From contig PNND01000024.1 in the NCBI GenBank assembly GCA_013824045.1, positions 1 through 12,651 on the forward strand: a DNA stretch of 12,651 bases, read 5' to 3'. The translations under genes were made by a program, and so were the position numbers. This document shows positions 1 through 7,741 of this stretch, piece by piece. Source of the stretch: Rhodobacter sp. (GTDB lineage: Bacteria; Pseudomonadota; Alphaproteobacteria; Rhodobacterales; Rhodobacteraceae). The notes under the pieces are model-generated. The model saw only the letters and a list, made by a program, of their open reading frames with translations. It did not search any database and was not told where the DNA came from. How positions within the stretch are numbered: position 1 is the first letter of the stretch; each line of letters opens with the position of its first letter.

Positions 1-1188
1 CCCCATCCCGTTCAGCAGGTTCATGAAAGGCTTCGGGTCCAACCCCTCCACATTCACCATCGTCCCCACATCCCAAGTCCCTTCCGCCACCAGCAGCGCC
101 GCCGCCACGGGTGGCACGCCTGCGGTATAGGAAATCCCCTGCGACCCGACCTCCTCATAAGCCTCCTTATGATCGGCCACGTTATACAGCATCACCTCGG
201 CGGGCTTCCCATCCTTCACCCCCCGCACAATCGTCGCGATGCAGGTCTTCCCCGCATATCCCGGCGCCAGCGACGCCGGATCGGGCAGCACCGCCTTCAC
301 CACCTTCAGCGGGACGACCTCCAGCCCCTCCGCAGTCTTCACCGGCTTCTCCGACAGCAGGCCAAGGTTCTTCAGCACGGTGAACACGTTGATATAGTGA
401 TCCCCGAACCCCATCCAAAACCGCACATCCGCCCCCGGATAGCGCGCCGACAGGGAATGCACCTCGTCATGCCCGGTCAGATAGGCCTTCTGCGCCCCCA
501 CCACCGGCATGTCCCAGACCTTGCCCACTTCGAACATACTGTTCGACTGCCAAGCCCCGCCCTGCCAGCTAAAGACCGTCCCTGTGAACTCGCGGAAATT
601 GATCTCCGGGTCGAAATTCGTGGCGAAATACTTCCCATGCGACCCGGCATTGATATCGACGATATCGATGCTTGTGATCTCGTCGAGGAATTCATCCTCC
701 GCCACCCGCGCCCAGGCATTCACCACTCCGGGGTCAAAGCCCACGCCAAGGATCGCCGTCACCCCCGCCGCAGCACAACGCTCGCGCCGCTTCCATTCGT
801 AATTCCCGTACCACGGCGGCGTCTCGCAGATCTTGCCCGCATCCTCATGAATCGCCGTGTCCATATATGCCACGCCCGTTTCGATACAGGCCTCCAGCAC
901 AGGCATGTTCACGAAGGATGATCCCACGTTGATGACGATCTCCACCCCCAGCCGCCGGATCAGCGCCGCCACGGCGGCCGTGTCCATAGCATCCACCGCA
1001 TGCGCATCAAACACGCCGGGCACCTTCATCGCGCCCTTCTCATGCACCGATGCGATGATCGCCGCGCACTTCGCCACCGTCCGCGACGCGATATGCAGAT
1101 CGCCCAGTCGGTCGTTGTTCTGCGCGCATTTATGCGCCACGACCTGCGCCACACCGCCTGCGCCAATGATCAACACGTTGCGTTTCAT
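1..1188 (-). CDS. Carboxynorspermidine synthase (saccharopine dehydrogenase-like), 3' end cut off
   Basis: The reading frame starts at 1188 and runs open to the window edge for 396 codons; the stop lies outside. The N-terminus (MKRNVLIIGAGGVAQ) has a Rossmann dinucleotide-binding motif, GAGGVA at residues 9-14. Later segments such as GFDPGVVNAW and HGKYFATNFDPEINFREF are typical of the saccharopine dehydrogenase-like carboxynorspermidine synthases. These cytoplasmic enzymes condense aspartate beta-semialdehyde with a diamine using NADPH, giving carboxynorspermidine or carboxyspermidine. A G-rich ribosome site (GGGGGTG) lies 5 bases before the ATG. The gene follows the decarboxylase for its product after a 41-base gap, so the two are probably one operon. 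The family is usually about 400-415 residues, so little is missing. The alternative reading, a lysine-pathway saccharopine dehydrogenase, is unlikely given the neighbour. Confidence 0.88.
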   Translation of the reverse strand, partial: MKRNVLIIGAGGVAQVVAHKCAQNNDRLGDLHIASRTVAKCAAIIASVHEKGAMKVPGVFDAHAVDAMDTAAVAALIRRLGVEIVINVGSSFVNMPVLEACIETGVAYMDTAIHEDAGKICETPPWYGNYEWKRRERCAAAGVTAILGVGFDPGVVNAWARVAEDEFLDEITSIDIVDINAGSHGKYFATNFDPEINFREFTGTVFSWQGGAWQSNSMFEVGKVWDMPVVGAQKAYLTGHDEVHSLSARYPGADVRFWMGFGDHYINVFTVLKNLGLLSEKPVKTAEGLEVVPLKVVKAVLPDPASLAPGYAGKTCIATIVRGVKDGKPAEVMLYNVADHKEAYEEVGSQGISYTAGVPPVAAALLVAEGTWDVGTMVNVEGLDPKPFMNLLNGMG

Positions 1189-1229
1189 GAAAACACCCCC
1201 TTCAGGAAGGGCCGGAACACCCGGCAAAC

Positions 1230-2324
1230 TCAGCCAAGGTTCCCGGCAAAATCGGCATAGCCGAACTCGCGCGCCACGGTCATCGACCCGTCCAATTCCT
1301 TGATGACGATGCTCGGCATCTTCACCCCGTTGAACCAGTTCTTCTTGACCATCGTGTAACCCGCCGCATCCGCGATGCTCAGCCGGTCGCCCACATGCAG
1401 GGGCTTGGGAAAATTGAACTCGCCGAACACATCCCCCGCTAGGCAGGACTTGCCGCAGATCATATAGGGGTGGTCGCCCGCGACCTCCATCTTCCCAGAA
1501 ATCCGATAGATCAGCAGATCGAGCATATGGGCTTCGACGCTACTATCCACGATGGCCAGATCCTTGCCATTGTTCAGCACGTCCAGCACGGTAACTTCCA
1601 GCGAAGCCGCACCAGTGATAGCCGCCTCGCCGGGTTCCAGATAGACCTGCACCCCGAACCGGTCAGAAAATTCGCGCAACCGCGCCGCCAGCCGATCCAC
1701 CGGATAGCCCTCGCCGGTGAAATGGATGCCGCCACCCAGGCTCACCCATTTCAACCGCTTCAACAGATCGCCGAACTCTTCCTCGATCCGCGTCAACTGC
1801 CGATCAAACAGATCGAAATCGTCATTTTCGCAATTGTAATGGATCATGAATCCGGAAATCCGGTCCATCACCCGTTCGATCTTGGTCGCATCCCACTCGC
1901 CCAGCCGCGAAAACGGCCGCGCCGGATCGGCCAGATCAAAGCCGCTGGTCGAAAACCGCGGGTTCAGCCGCAGGCCGCGCGCGATGGTCGCCGACTGGTT
2001 GTCGAACCGCTCCAACTGGCCCACGGAATTGAAGATGATCTTGTCGGCATAGCTGACCGCATCCGCGATCTCGTCATCCGCCCATGCCACTGAATAGGCA
2101 TGTGTCTCCTTGCCGAACTTCTCGCGCCCCAGCCGCAATTCATACAGCGACGAAGACGTGGTCCCGTCCATATGCTCGCGCATCTGGTCAAACACCGGCC
2201 ATGTCGCGAAACATTTCAATGCCAGCAGCGTCTTCGCCCCCGACCCCTGCCGAAGCTGGTCCATGATGGCCATGTTGCGCGAAAGCTTCGCCCGGTCGAT
2301 CAGGTAGAACGGCGTCTGGATCAT
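1230..2324 (-). CDS. nspC: Carboxynorspermidine decarboxylase
   Basis: This 364-residue protein is a PLP-dependent, fold-III decarboxylase of the alanine racemase/ornithine decarboxylase superfamily. It removes CO2 from carboxynorspermidine or carboxyspermidine to give norspermidine or spermidine in the cytoplasm. Visible features are the presumed PLP lysine K37 in LLALKCF, the glycine-rich phosphate-binding segment GGGIHFT (197-203), EPGEA (230-234) and the C-terminal CLAGD motif (294-298) that completes the active site across the dimer. Length is normal for the family. I chose the ATG at 2324 because TTGGGGGA sits about 6 bases upstream and the protein then opens MIQTPFYLIDRAKL, as homologues do; an in-frame ATG at 2378 adds 18 unlikely residues. 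It is the first gene of the operon with the synthase downstream. Confidence 0.92.
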   Translation of the reverse strand: MIQTPFYLIDRAKLSRNMAIMDQLRQGSGAKTLLALKCFATWPVFDQMREHMDGTTSSSLYELRLGREKFGKETHAYSVAWADDEIADAVSYADKIIFNSVGQLERFDNQSATIARGLRLNPRFSTSGFDLADPARPFSRLGEWDATKIERVMDRISGFMIHYNCENDDFDLFDRQLTRIEEEFGDLLKRLKWVSLGGGIHFTGEGYPVDRLAARLREFSDRFGVQVYLEPGEAAITGAASLEVTVLDVLNNGKDLAIVDSSVEAHMLDLLIYRISGKMEVAGDHPYMICGKSCLAGDVFGEFNFPKPLHVGDRLSIADAAGYTMVKKNWFNGVKMPSIVIKELDGSMTVAREFGYADFAGNLG

Positions 2325-2363
2325 CAAAATCCCCCAAGGATCACAGGGAAACAAGAACGCGCG

Positions 2364-2392
2364 TATGTAGGGCCACACTCCCCCCCACGCAA
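2364..2392 (-). promoter_or_regulatory. Candidate sigma70-type promoter of nspC
   Basis: On the minus strand TTGCGT (2392-2387) and TACATA (2369-2364) are separated by exactly 17 bases, about 40 bases before the nspC start. Each hexamer matches the consensus at only about half its positions, and a run of seven G fills part of the spacer. It is the best candidate in this gap, but weak. Confidence 0.35.
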
Positions 2393-2537
2393 GACCTGTC
2401 TATCCGCCGCCCCGCCTATCGCTGGATCATGTCAGCCCGGTAACAAAGCGGTGCGCTCACCATCCGGTGATTTCCCTCCGCCCGCACCGAACGGCAAGCA
2501 TAGGCCCCGTTAAAGATTATCATGACAGGAGATTTTC

Positions 2538-2933
2538 ATGAAGAAACCCGCTTCCTTCCGCGTTCTCCTTCTCACCTCCGCCTTGGCGGCCACCTCTGTC
2601 ACTCTCGCCATGCCCGCCGCCGCCCATCACGGCTGGTCTTGGGCCGAGGCCGAGGAAACCACCCTTCAGGCCACGATCACCGCCATCTCGCTTGCCCCGC
2701 CGCACCCGGAACTGACCGTCACTGATGCCGATGGAAACGCGTGGGTGATCGAACTGGGCAATCCGGGCCGCACGGAACGCGCGGGCTTTGTCGAAGGCGT
2801 GGTCAAGATCGGCGATACCGTCACCATTCTCGGCAACCGCTCGCTGGATCAGAACGAACGCCTGATGAAGGCCGTCCGCCTCACGCGGGGCAGCACGAAT
2901 TACGATTTCTACCCAGAACGGATTGATGCCTGA
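2538..2933 (+). CDS. Exported DUF6152-type protein with mature N-terminal His-His
   Basis: 131 residues. Residues 1-29 form a classical Sec signal peptide (KK, a hydrophobic core, then AMPAAA), with probable cleavage before H30. The mature protein would start HHGWSW, as in the exported DUF6152-like proteins I recall. The remainder (about 40-116) alternates short beta segments such as LQATITAISLAPPHPELTV and GDTVTILGNRS, suggesting a small beta-barrel. Function of the family is not established. AGGAG lies 6 bases before the ATG at 2538. The stop overlaps the start of the next gene by one base (TGATG), so the two are translationally coupled and probably act together, this one in the periplasm. 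The exposed histidine pair suggests metal binding, which is inference. Confidence 0.8.
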   Translation: MKKPASFRVLLLTSALAATSVTLAMPAAAHHGWSWAEAEETTLQATITAISLAPPHPELTVTDADGNAWVIELGNPGRTERAGFVEGVVKIGDTVTILGNRSLDQNERLMKAVRLTRGSTNYDFYPERIDA

Positions 2934-3397
2934 TGCTTGATCTGCTCGCCGCTTCCCCGATCGCCGCGCTGCTGCGCGGATCGGGGACGGCGTACCTCTT
3001 GGTGAATGCCACCCATATCCTCGGCATCGCCCTGCTGATCGGGTCCATCCTGCCGCTTGACCTGCGCCTTGCCGGGGCCTTCCCCCGCACGCCGCTGCCC
3101 GTGATCGCGCCCCTGCTGCGCGGCACCGCGCTGGTCGGGTTGTCGCTGGCGGTGGTCACGGGCTTTGTCCTCTTCACCGCAAATCCCGGCGAATACGCCA
3201 CCAACCCCGCCTTCCGCATCAAGCTGCTGCTGCTGGCGCTCGCCGTCCTGAACGCCACCCTCGTCACCCGCAGCCGGCCATGGGCGCAGGTGCTTTCGGG
3301 GGCTGCGCCCACGAAAGCGCTACGCCTCATGGCCGCCATATCGGCAATCCTCTGGCTGTCCATCTTGCTCGCAGGCCGCTGGATCGGCTTCCTTTAG
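2933..3397 (+). CDS. Four-helix integral membrane protein (DUF6644/DUF2214-like)
   Basis: 154 residues with four predicted transmembrane helices at about 20-42, 64-83, 96-113 and 130-150. Helix 1 contains NATHILGIALLIGSILPLDLRL, which includes a histidine (H28) and an acidic residue near the far end. The loop before helix 3 reads NPGEYATNPAFRIK. This H-x-LG-x-ALL-x-GS...DLR pattern with an E-Y-x-x-NP-x-F-x-x-K segment is what I recall from the DUF6644/DUF2214 group of small bacterial membrane proteins of unknown function. The ATG shares one base with the stop of the DUF6152-type gene, so expression is coupled. A joint role, with the exported partner docking on this membrane protein, is inferred from gene order only. 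The exact Pfam assignment is uncertain. Confidence 0.75.
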   Translation: MLDLLAASPIAALLRGSGTAYLLVNATHILGIALLIGSILPLDLRLAGAFPRTPLPVIAPLLRGTALVGLSLAVVTGFVLFTANPGEYATNPAFRIKLLLLALAVLNATLVTRSRPWAQVLSGAAPTKALRLMAAISAILWLSILLAGRWIGFL

Positions 3398-3465
3398 GCT
3401 GCCCAAAACGATTCGGCGGTTCATGGTTAACGCCCCTAAAGGCCACCGTGCGTATGCACAGCCGT

Positions 3466-3501
3466 CTGCACCGCCATCTGCACCACGCGCTGCACCGCCA
3501 A
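3466..3501. repeat. Three tandem 12-bp repeats, CTGCACC core
   Basis: CTGCACCGCCAT, CTGCACCACGCG and CTGCACCGCCAA lie head to tail. The core CTGCACC is identical in all three and the outer copies differ at one base. They fill part of the 145-base gap between two convergent genes. No credible gene uses them; on the minus strand they would encode a low-complexity VQ-rich stretch. Confidence 0.7.
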
Positions 3502-3542
3502 AAGCCCGAACTCCCACCGATTAATCCAGCGCCCGCAGGCAG

Positions 3543-4247
3543 TTAGACCATCCTGATCTTGTCCTTGCCAACCGCCAGAACATAGCCCCGCCGCGCAATC
3601 GTCTTGACCAGCAATTCGCTTACCATCTGGTTACCCAGCGCATCCCGCAACCGCTTCACCCGCGTCGCGCCTGCCGCCTCGTCGCAGTCGGATTCGTTGC
3701 GCCCGGAGATCACCGCCTCGATCTGCGCGCCGGTCAGCACCTCGTCATCCATCCGTGCCTCGGCCAGCACGGCCATGGTTTCAAGTGCGGCTTCCGTCAG
3801 CTGGAACTCCATATCATTGATATAGACCGCCCGCCCCTCCCGGCTGATCAGCAGGCTCGCCACCTGTATCCCCGACCGCTGGATCGCCGAAATGCGCCGG
3901 TTCAGCGCGATGATCGTGACCAGAAACACCAGCGCCGCCAGAAGCAGCGCCGTGGAAAACACCAGCAGCACAAAGATCACCATGCGGTAACTTGCCAGCA
4001 CCTCGGAGAACGCCGTCCCCGATTGCGCCAATATCTCCAGCAGCTTGATATCGGCGAAACTGGTCAGGTCGTCATTCTCGACGAACAGCCGTTCCACCTT
4101 GGCATTGAACGCATTCGCATCCGGCAGGTTCACGAACAGGAACACCGCCGCGCCAAGCAGGATCAGCACGATGGCCGCGATCCCCCCGGCAACAACCCGG
4201 TTCCCCGCCTTCAGGCTCTCAGAAGCGGAGGAAGTACTCTCCTGCAC
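3543..4247 (-). CDS. Membrane-anchored winged-helix transcriptional regulator
   Basis: 234 residues from a GTG start. Predicted layout: a short N-terminal tail, transmembrane helix 1 (about 18-39), an extracytoplasmic loop of about 48 residues (40-87), helix 2 (88-115), then a cytoplasmic OmpR/PhoB-type winged helix (about 135-228). The latter shows FQLTEAALETMAVLAE, a TRVKRLRDALG recognition-helix region and a final wing KTIARRGYVLAV. The DNA-binding domain is therefore C-terminal, opposite to ToxR and CadC. I prefer the GTG at 4247 because AAAGGGAA lies about 5 bases upstream; an ATG at 4295 would overlap the upstream gene by 77 bases. With the GTG, overlap with the small exported-protein gene is 29 bases, so the two are coupled. 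Ligand and targets are unknown. Little doubt on the domain; start moderately sure. Confidence 0.78.
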   Translation of the reverse strand: MQESTSSASESLKAGNRVVAGGIAAIVLILLGAAVFLFVNLPDANAFNAKVERLFVENDDLTSFADIKLLEILAQSGTAFSEVLASYRMVIFVLLVFSTALLLAALVFLVTIIALNRRISAIQRSGIQVASLLISREGRAVYINDMEFQLTEAALETMAVLAEARMDDEVLTGAQIEAVISGRNESDCDEAAGATRVKRLRDALGNQMVSELLVKTIARRGYVLAVGKDKIRMV

Positions 4248-4509
4248 TCGATTCCCTTTCTCCAAGGCCCTCGGGTCCAAAGACCGACAGCACATTCAAC
4301 AACGTCCAGCCCCCGGATGCCAGCCGCGGGGCCAATTCCCCCTCGGCTGCGCCCGGCCCGCCCGCACAGGCCCCATCACTCACCTGCGCCACCCCATAAT
4401 GCAGGCGCAAGGGATCGTCCTGCTTGGCCTTGTAATCGGCATAGCATTCGGCAGAAGCCTGCCCGCCCAGGGCCAGCAGCAGTGCCGCAGCAAGGAATAG
4501 GCGTGTCAT
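4219..4509 (-). CDS. Small exported protein, partner gene of membrane regulator
   Basis: 96 residues. MTRLFLAAALLLALGGQASA is a clear Sec signal peptide with probable cleavage after ASA. The mature part begins ECYADYKAKQDDPLRLHYGV and has two cysteines (22 and 48) that could form one disulfide, then GGWTLLNVLSVFGPEGL and a C-terminal EYFLRF. I do not recognise a named domain. The ATG at 4509 is preferred over that at 4530 because AAGGGGA is about 8 bases upstream and the signal peptide then starts at once. Its 3' end overlaps the winged-helix regulator gene by 29 bases, suggesting a periplasmic partner or input for the regulator; this is inference from order. Confidence 0.75.
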   Translation of the reverse strand: MTRLFLAAALLLALGGQASAECYADYKAKQDDPLRLHYGVAQVSDGACAGGPGAAEGELAPRLASGGWTLLNVLSVFGPEGLGERESSAGEYFLRF

Positions 4510-4604
4510 CGGATGTCCCCTTCCGTTCATGCCCGCACATTGCCCGCCCCCCGCGCGCTAGGCAATGACATTGGGCCCCCTCGGCACCGGCAACCGCCTG
4601 CTAT

Positions 4605-4628
4605 GCGATAACAACGCCGCGTTATTGC
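4605..4628. repeat. Imperfect 24-bp inverted repeat, GCGATAAC-N8-GTTATTGC
   Basis: The two 8-base arms match at seven of eight positions, the exception being a G-T pair. The repeat lies in the 213-base divergent gap between the small exported-protein gene (minus) and the 175-residue exported protein (plus). It is AT-richer than its surroundings and could be an operator for either side. No clear promoter boxes were found next to it. Confidence 0.4.
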
Positions 4629-4722
4629 CTGTCCGTACCCCCCGGTCGCAGGGTGACGGCATCGAAAGGGCAGGGGCCATACGCCCCGCCCATCCCGCCG
4701 GAACCCAAGTCAGGAGGCCACC

Positions 4723-5250
4723 ATGAAACGCTCTGAAACACTGGCCGAAACCATGGTCATCACCCGCAACCTTCCGCGCCCCACGGGCCAGGATTCGCGC
4801 AGCATCAGCCGCCGCCTTGTGGCCGTTGTCGCCGCTGCGGCCACTGCCCTTGGCCTTCTGGCATCAACCGCCATTCCCGCCCGCGCCGACAACGATGATC
4901 TTGCAAAGGCCCTCGCCGCGCTCGCCATCGTGGGCATCATCGCCCATGAGACGAAGAAAAGCCGCGAACGGGAACGCGCCCGCGCACAGCAGCACCACAA
5001 CCCGCCGCCCCAGTATCATCCGCAGCCCACCCGCCAGCCCCGTGTGCCATCGGTCTGCGCCATCGAAATCTCGGGCAATTCCGGCACCGCCATCGTCTAT
5101 GGCGAACGCTGTCTGCGCGATGAAGGCTTCAACTTCCGCCTGCCGCAATACTGCGCCCGCACCGCGCGCATCTACGGACAGAGCGACAGGATCTACTCGG
5201 ATCAATGCCTGCGCGATGCAGGCTTCCGGGTGGCTGGCTCCCGGTACTGA
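4723..5250 (+). CDS. Exported protein with duplicated C-x17-CLRD-x-GF module
   Basis: 175 residues, no function recognised. An N-terminal region of about 30 residues precedes a hydrophobic stretch (SRRLVAVVAAAATALGLLAS, 29-48) ending in IPARADN, consistent with a long-leader signal peptide. A second hydrophobic stretch (about 60-73, ALAALAIVGIIA) may span or associate with the membrane. Residues 78-108 are charged, then rich in Q, H and P. The C-terminal part holds two units, C112-x17-C130-LRDEGF and C144-x17-C162-LRDAGF, suggesting an internal duplication and two disulfides. CAGGAGGCC lies just before the ATG at 4723. An in-frame ATG at residue 11 lacks comparable support. A strong terminator follows, so it is probably a single-gene transcript. 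Confidence 0.75.
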   Translation: MKRSETLAETMVITRNLPRPTGQDSRSISRRLVAVVAAAATALGLLASTAIPARADNDDLAKALAALAIVGIIAHETKKSRERERARAQQHHNPPPQYHPQPTRQPRVPSVCAIEISGNSGTAIVYGERCLRDEGFNFRLPQYCARTARIYGQSDRIYSDQCLRDAGFRVAGSRY

Positions 5251-5301
5251 TCCGGGCGTCATCTCGGGCACGGCTTGTCTTGCCCCAGCCGTGTCCAATC
5301 T

Positions 5302-5340
5302 GGGGGTGGAGGGGTGAGCAGCCTCCACCCCCGCCCTTTT
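5302..5340 (+). terminator. Rho-independent terminator after the 175-residue protein gene
   Basis: GGGGGTGGAGG (5302-5312) pairs perfectly with CCTCCACCCCC (5322-5332) around a 9-base loop. GCCCTTTT follows. It lies 51 bases after the stop codon. Confidence 0.85.
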
Positions 5341-5380
5341 CCCGCTTCCCCAGGTGAAATCCATCGGCTAGGCCATCCCC

Positions 5381-6020
5381 ATGGCCCCAAGACCCGCCCC
5401 CGATTTCACCTTCGAATCCGCCTCCCTCGCACGCGGCTTCTCGGTCGTCGTGGGGGTGGATGAGGTGGGTCGCGGCCCTCTCGCCGGCCCCGTCACTGCC
5501 GCCGCCGTCCGGCTGGACCCGGCCCGCATCCCGCCCGGCCTCAACGATTCAAAAGCGCTCACCGCCGCCCGCCGCGACGTCCTCTTTGCCGCGATCATGG
5601 ATATGGCCGAGGTGTCGGTCGCCCATGCCAGCGTCGAGGAAATCGATGAACTCAACATCCTGCGCGCCAGCCACCTCGCCATGGAACGTGCCGTTACCGG
5701 GCTGGTAACCAATGCCGATCATGCTCTGATCGACGGCAACATGATCCCCCGCGCCTTGTCTTGCAGCGCCGAAGCCGTGGTCAAAGGGGATGCCCGCTGC
5801 CTGTCCATCGCCGCCGCGTCGATCATCGCCAAGGTGACACGCGACCGGATCATGGTGGATTTGGCGCAACAACACCCCGGCTACGGCTGGGACGTCAACG
5901 CAGGCTACCCGACTCCGGCGCATCTCCGCGCGCTTCTAGATTTTGGAATTACCCCACACCATAGGCGTTCGTTCAAGCCCGTCCACAACATATTGTATCA
6001 AGCATATTCTATAAGTGATT

Positions 6021-6022
<2 letters not shown>
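5381..6022 (+). CDS. rnhB: Ribonuclease HII
   Basis: 213 residues, normal length for the family. The enzyme cleaves RNA in RNA-DNA hybrids and starts removal of single ribonucleotides misincorporated into DNA. The signature [14 protein letters not shown] gives the catalytic pair D27-E28, followed by NDSKAL (55-60), LIDGN with D118, and [22 protein letters not shown] with D137. The C-terminal [14 protein letters not shown] and HHRRSFKP are family-typical. The ATG at 5381 lacks a strong ribosome site but gives the expected N-terminus. The last 30 or so codons are conspicuously AT-rich compared with the rest of the gene. ccrM starts 88 bases downstream, so the AT-rich tail may contain part of its promoter region. 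Confidence 0.95.
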
Positions 6023-7233
<1,211 letters not shown>

Positions 7234-7286
7234 CCGACCTCACATCAAGTTTACGCCCGCGCCGTGGTCCGCCCGCGGCGCCACTG

Positions 7287-7316
7287 CCCCGCCATGTCCG
7301 CATGGCGGGGTTTTTT
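7287..7316 (+). terminator. Strong rho-independent terminator after ccrM
   Basis: CCCCGCCATG (7287-7296) and CATGGCGGGG (7301-7310) form a perfect 10-bp stem with a TCCG tetraloop, followed by six T. It lies 53 bases past the ccrM stop. Confidence 0.95.
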
Positions 7317-7333
7317 CCTTTGGAATCGGCCTG

Positions 7334-7363
7334 TTGACACCCTGTTCACCAAATTCCTGTAAC
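7334..7363 (+). promoter_or_regulatory. Candidate sigma70-type promoter behind the ccrM terminator
   Basis: A perfect TTGACA (7334-7339) is followed after 18 bases by TGTAAC (7358-7363), which matches the -10 consensus at four of six positions. It lies 18 bases after the terminator T tract. If used, it gives a leader of about 370 bases before the next gene. The AT-rich area near 7520 is an alternative promoter. Confidence 0.4.
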
Positions 7364-7473
7364 AGTGCGTGATCGCGGGCATCTGGGCGAACGCTCCAAA
7401 GCACCTGCAAAACCTGATGAATTCGTGCGCCTGACGAAGGCAAAGGGATGTCAACCTTTTCTCACGGAAATTT

Positions 7474-7493
7474 AATGAACGGTACCGTTCATT
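7474..7493. promoter_or_regulatory. Perfect 20-bp palindromic operator, probably for a TetR-type repressor
   Basis: AATGAACGGTACCGTTCATT is perfectly self-complementary over all 20 bases and is not followed by a T tract. Size and perfect symmetry fit a TetR-family dimer site. A TetR-family gene starts about 900 bases downstream, and the site lies just upstream of the AT-rich GTATATATC segment. A related half-site, AACGTTCAG, lies near 7512. Which repressor binds is inference. Confidence 0.65.
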
Positions 7494-7741
7494 TTCTACA
7501 TTGCATACGCCAACGTTCAGTATATATCTGTCTCATCGAACGAACGAAGGCAGACAAAGATGACCCGTTGATAGACCTCCAAACGACAATTGCTCCCTGA
7601 ACGGGGCCAACGCGCCCCAAGGGCTATCCCGGCCCGAACGAACTGAACCAAACCGCATCTCCGAACCGATGACCGGGCAAACGCCTTGCACGGACCGGTC
7701 GATGCTTGCCGACAACAATCATCCCAGGAAAGGGAAACATC

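Larger units (their letters stand above)
7317..7741 (+). other. Long gene-free leader upstream of the repeat protein gene
   Basis: 425 bases without a credible gene. It holds a candidate promoter (7334-7363), a perfect 20-bp palindrome (7474-7493), an AT-rich stretch GTATATATC near 7520, a GC hairpin GGGGC-N6-GCCCC (7603-7618) without a T tract, and several GAAC or GAACG direct repeats between 7538 and 7665. No tRNA and no terminated small RNA could be recognised. Confidence 0.5.

Noticed and set aside
169-921. Long plus-strand open frame opposite the carboxynorspermidine synthase gene
   Set aside because: It is H, R and P rich with no domain, and lies antisense to a gene with clear homology. 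High-GC genes commonly leave such open frames.
3320-3517. Small minus-strand gene containing the 12-bp repeats
   Set aside because: It overlaps the end of the membrane protein gene, is made of A, G and R with no recognisable feature, and has no ribosome site.
4673-4687. Hairpin GGGGC-N5-GCCCC ahead of the 175-residue protein gene
   Set aside because: The stem is only 5 bp and such GC stems are frequent by chance at this base composition.
7603-7618. Terminator in the leader (GGGGC-N6-GCCCC)
   Set aside because: The stem is only 5 bp and no T tract follows.
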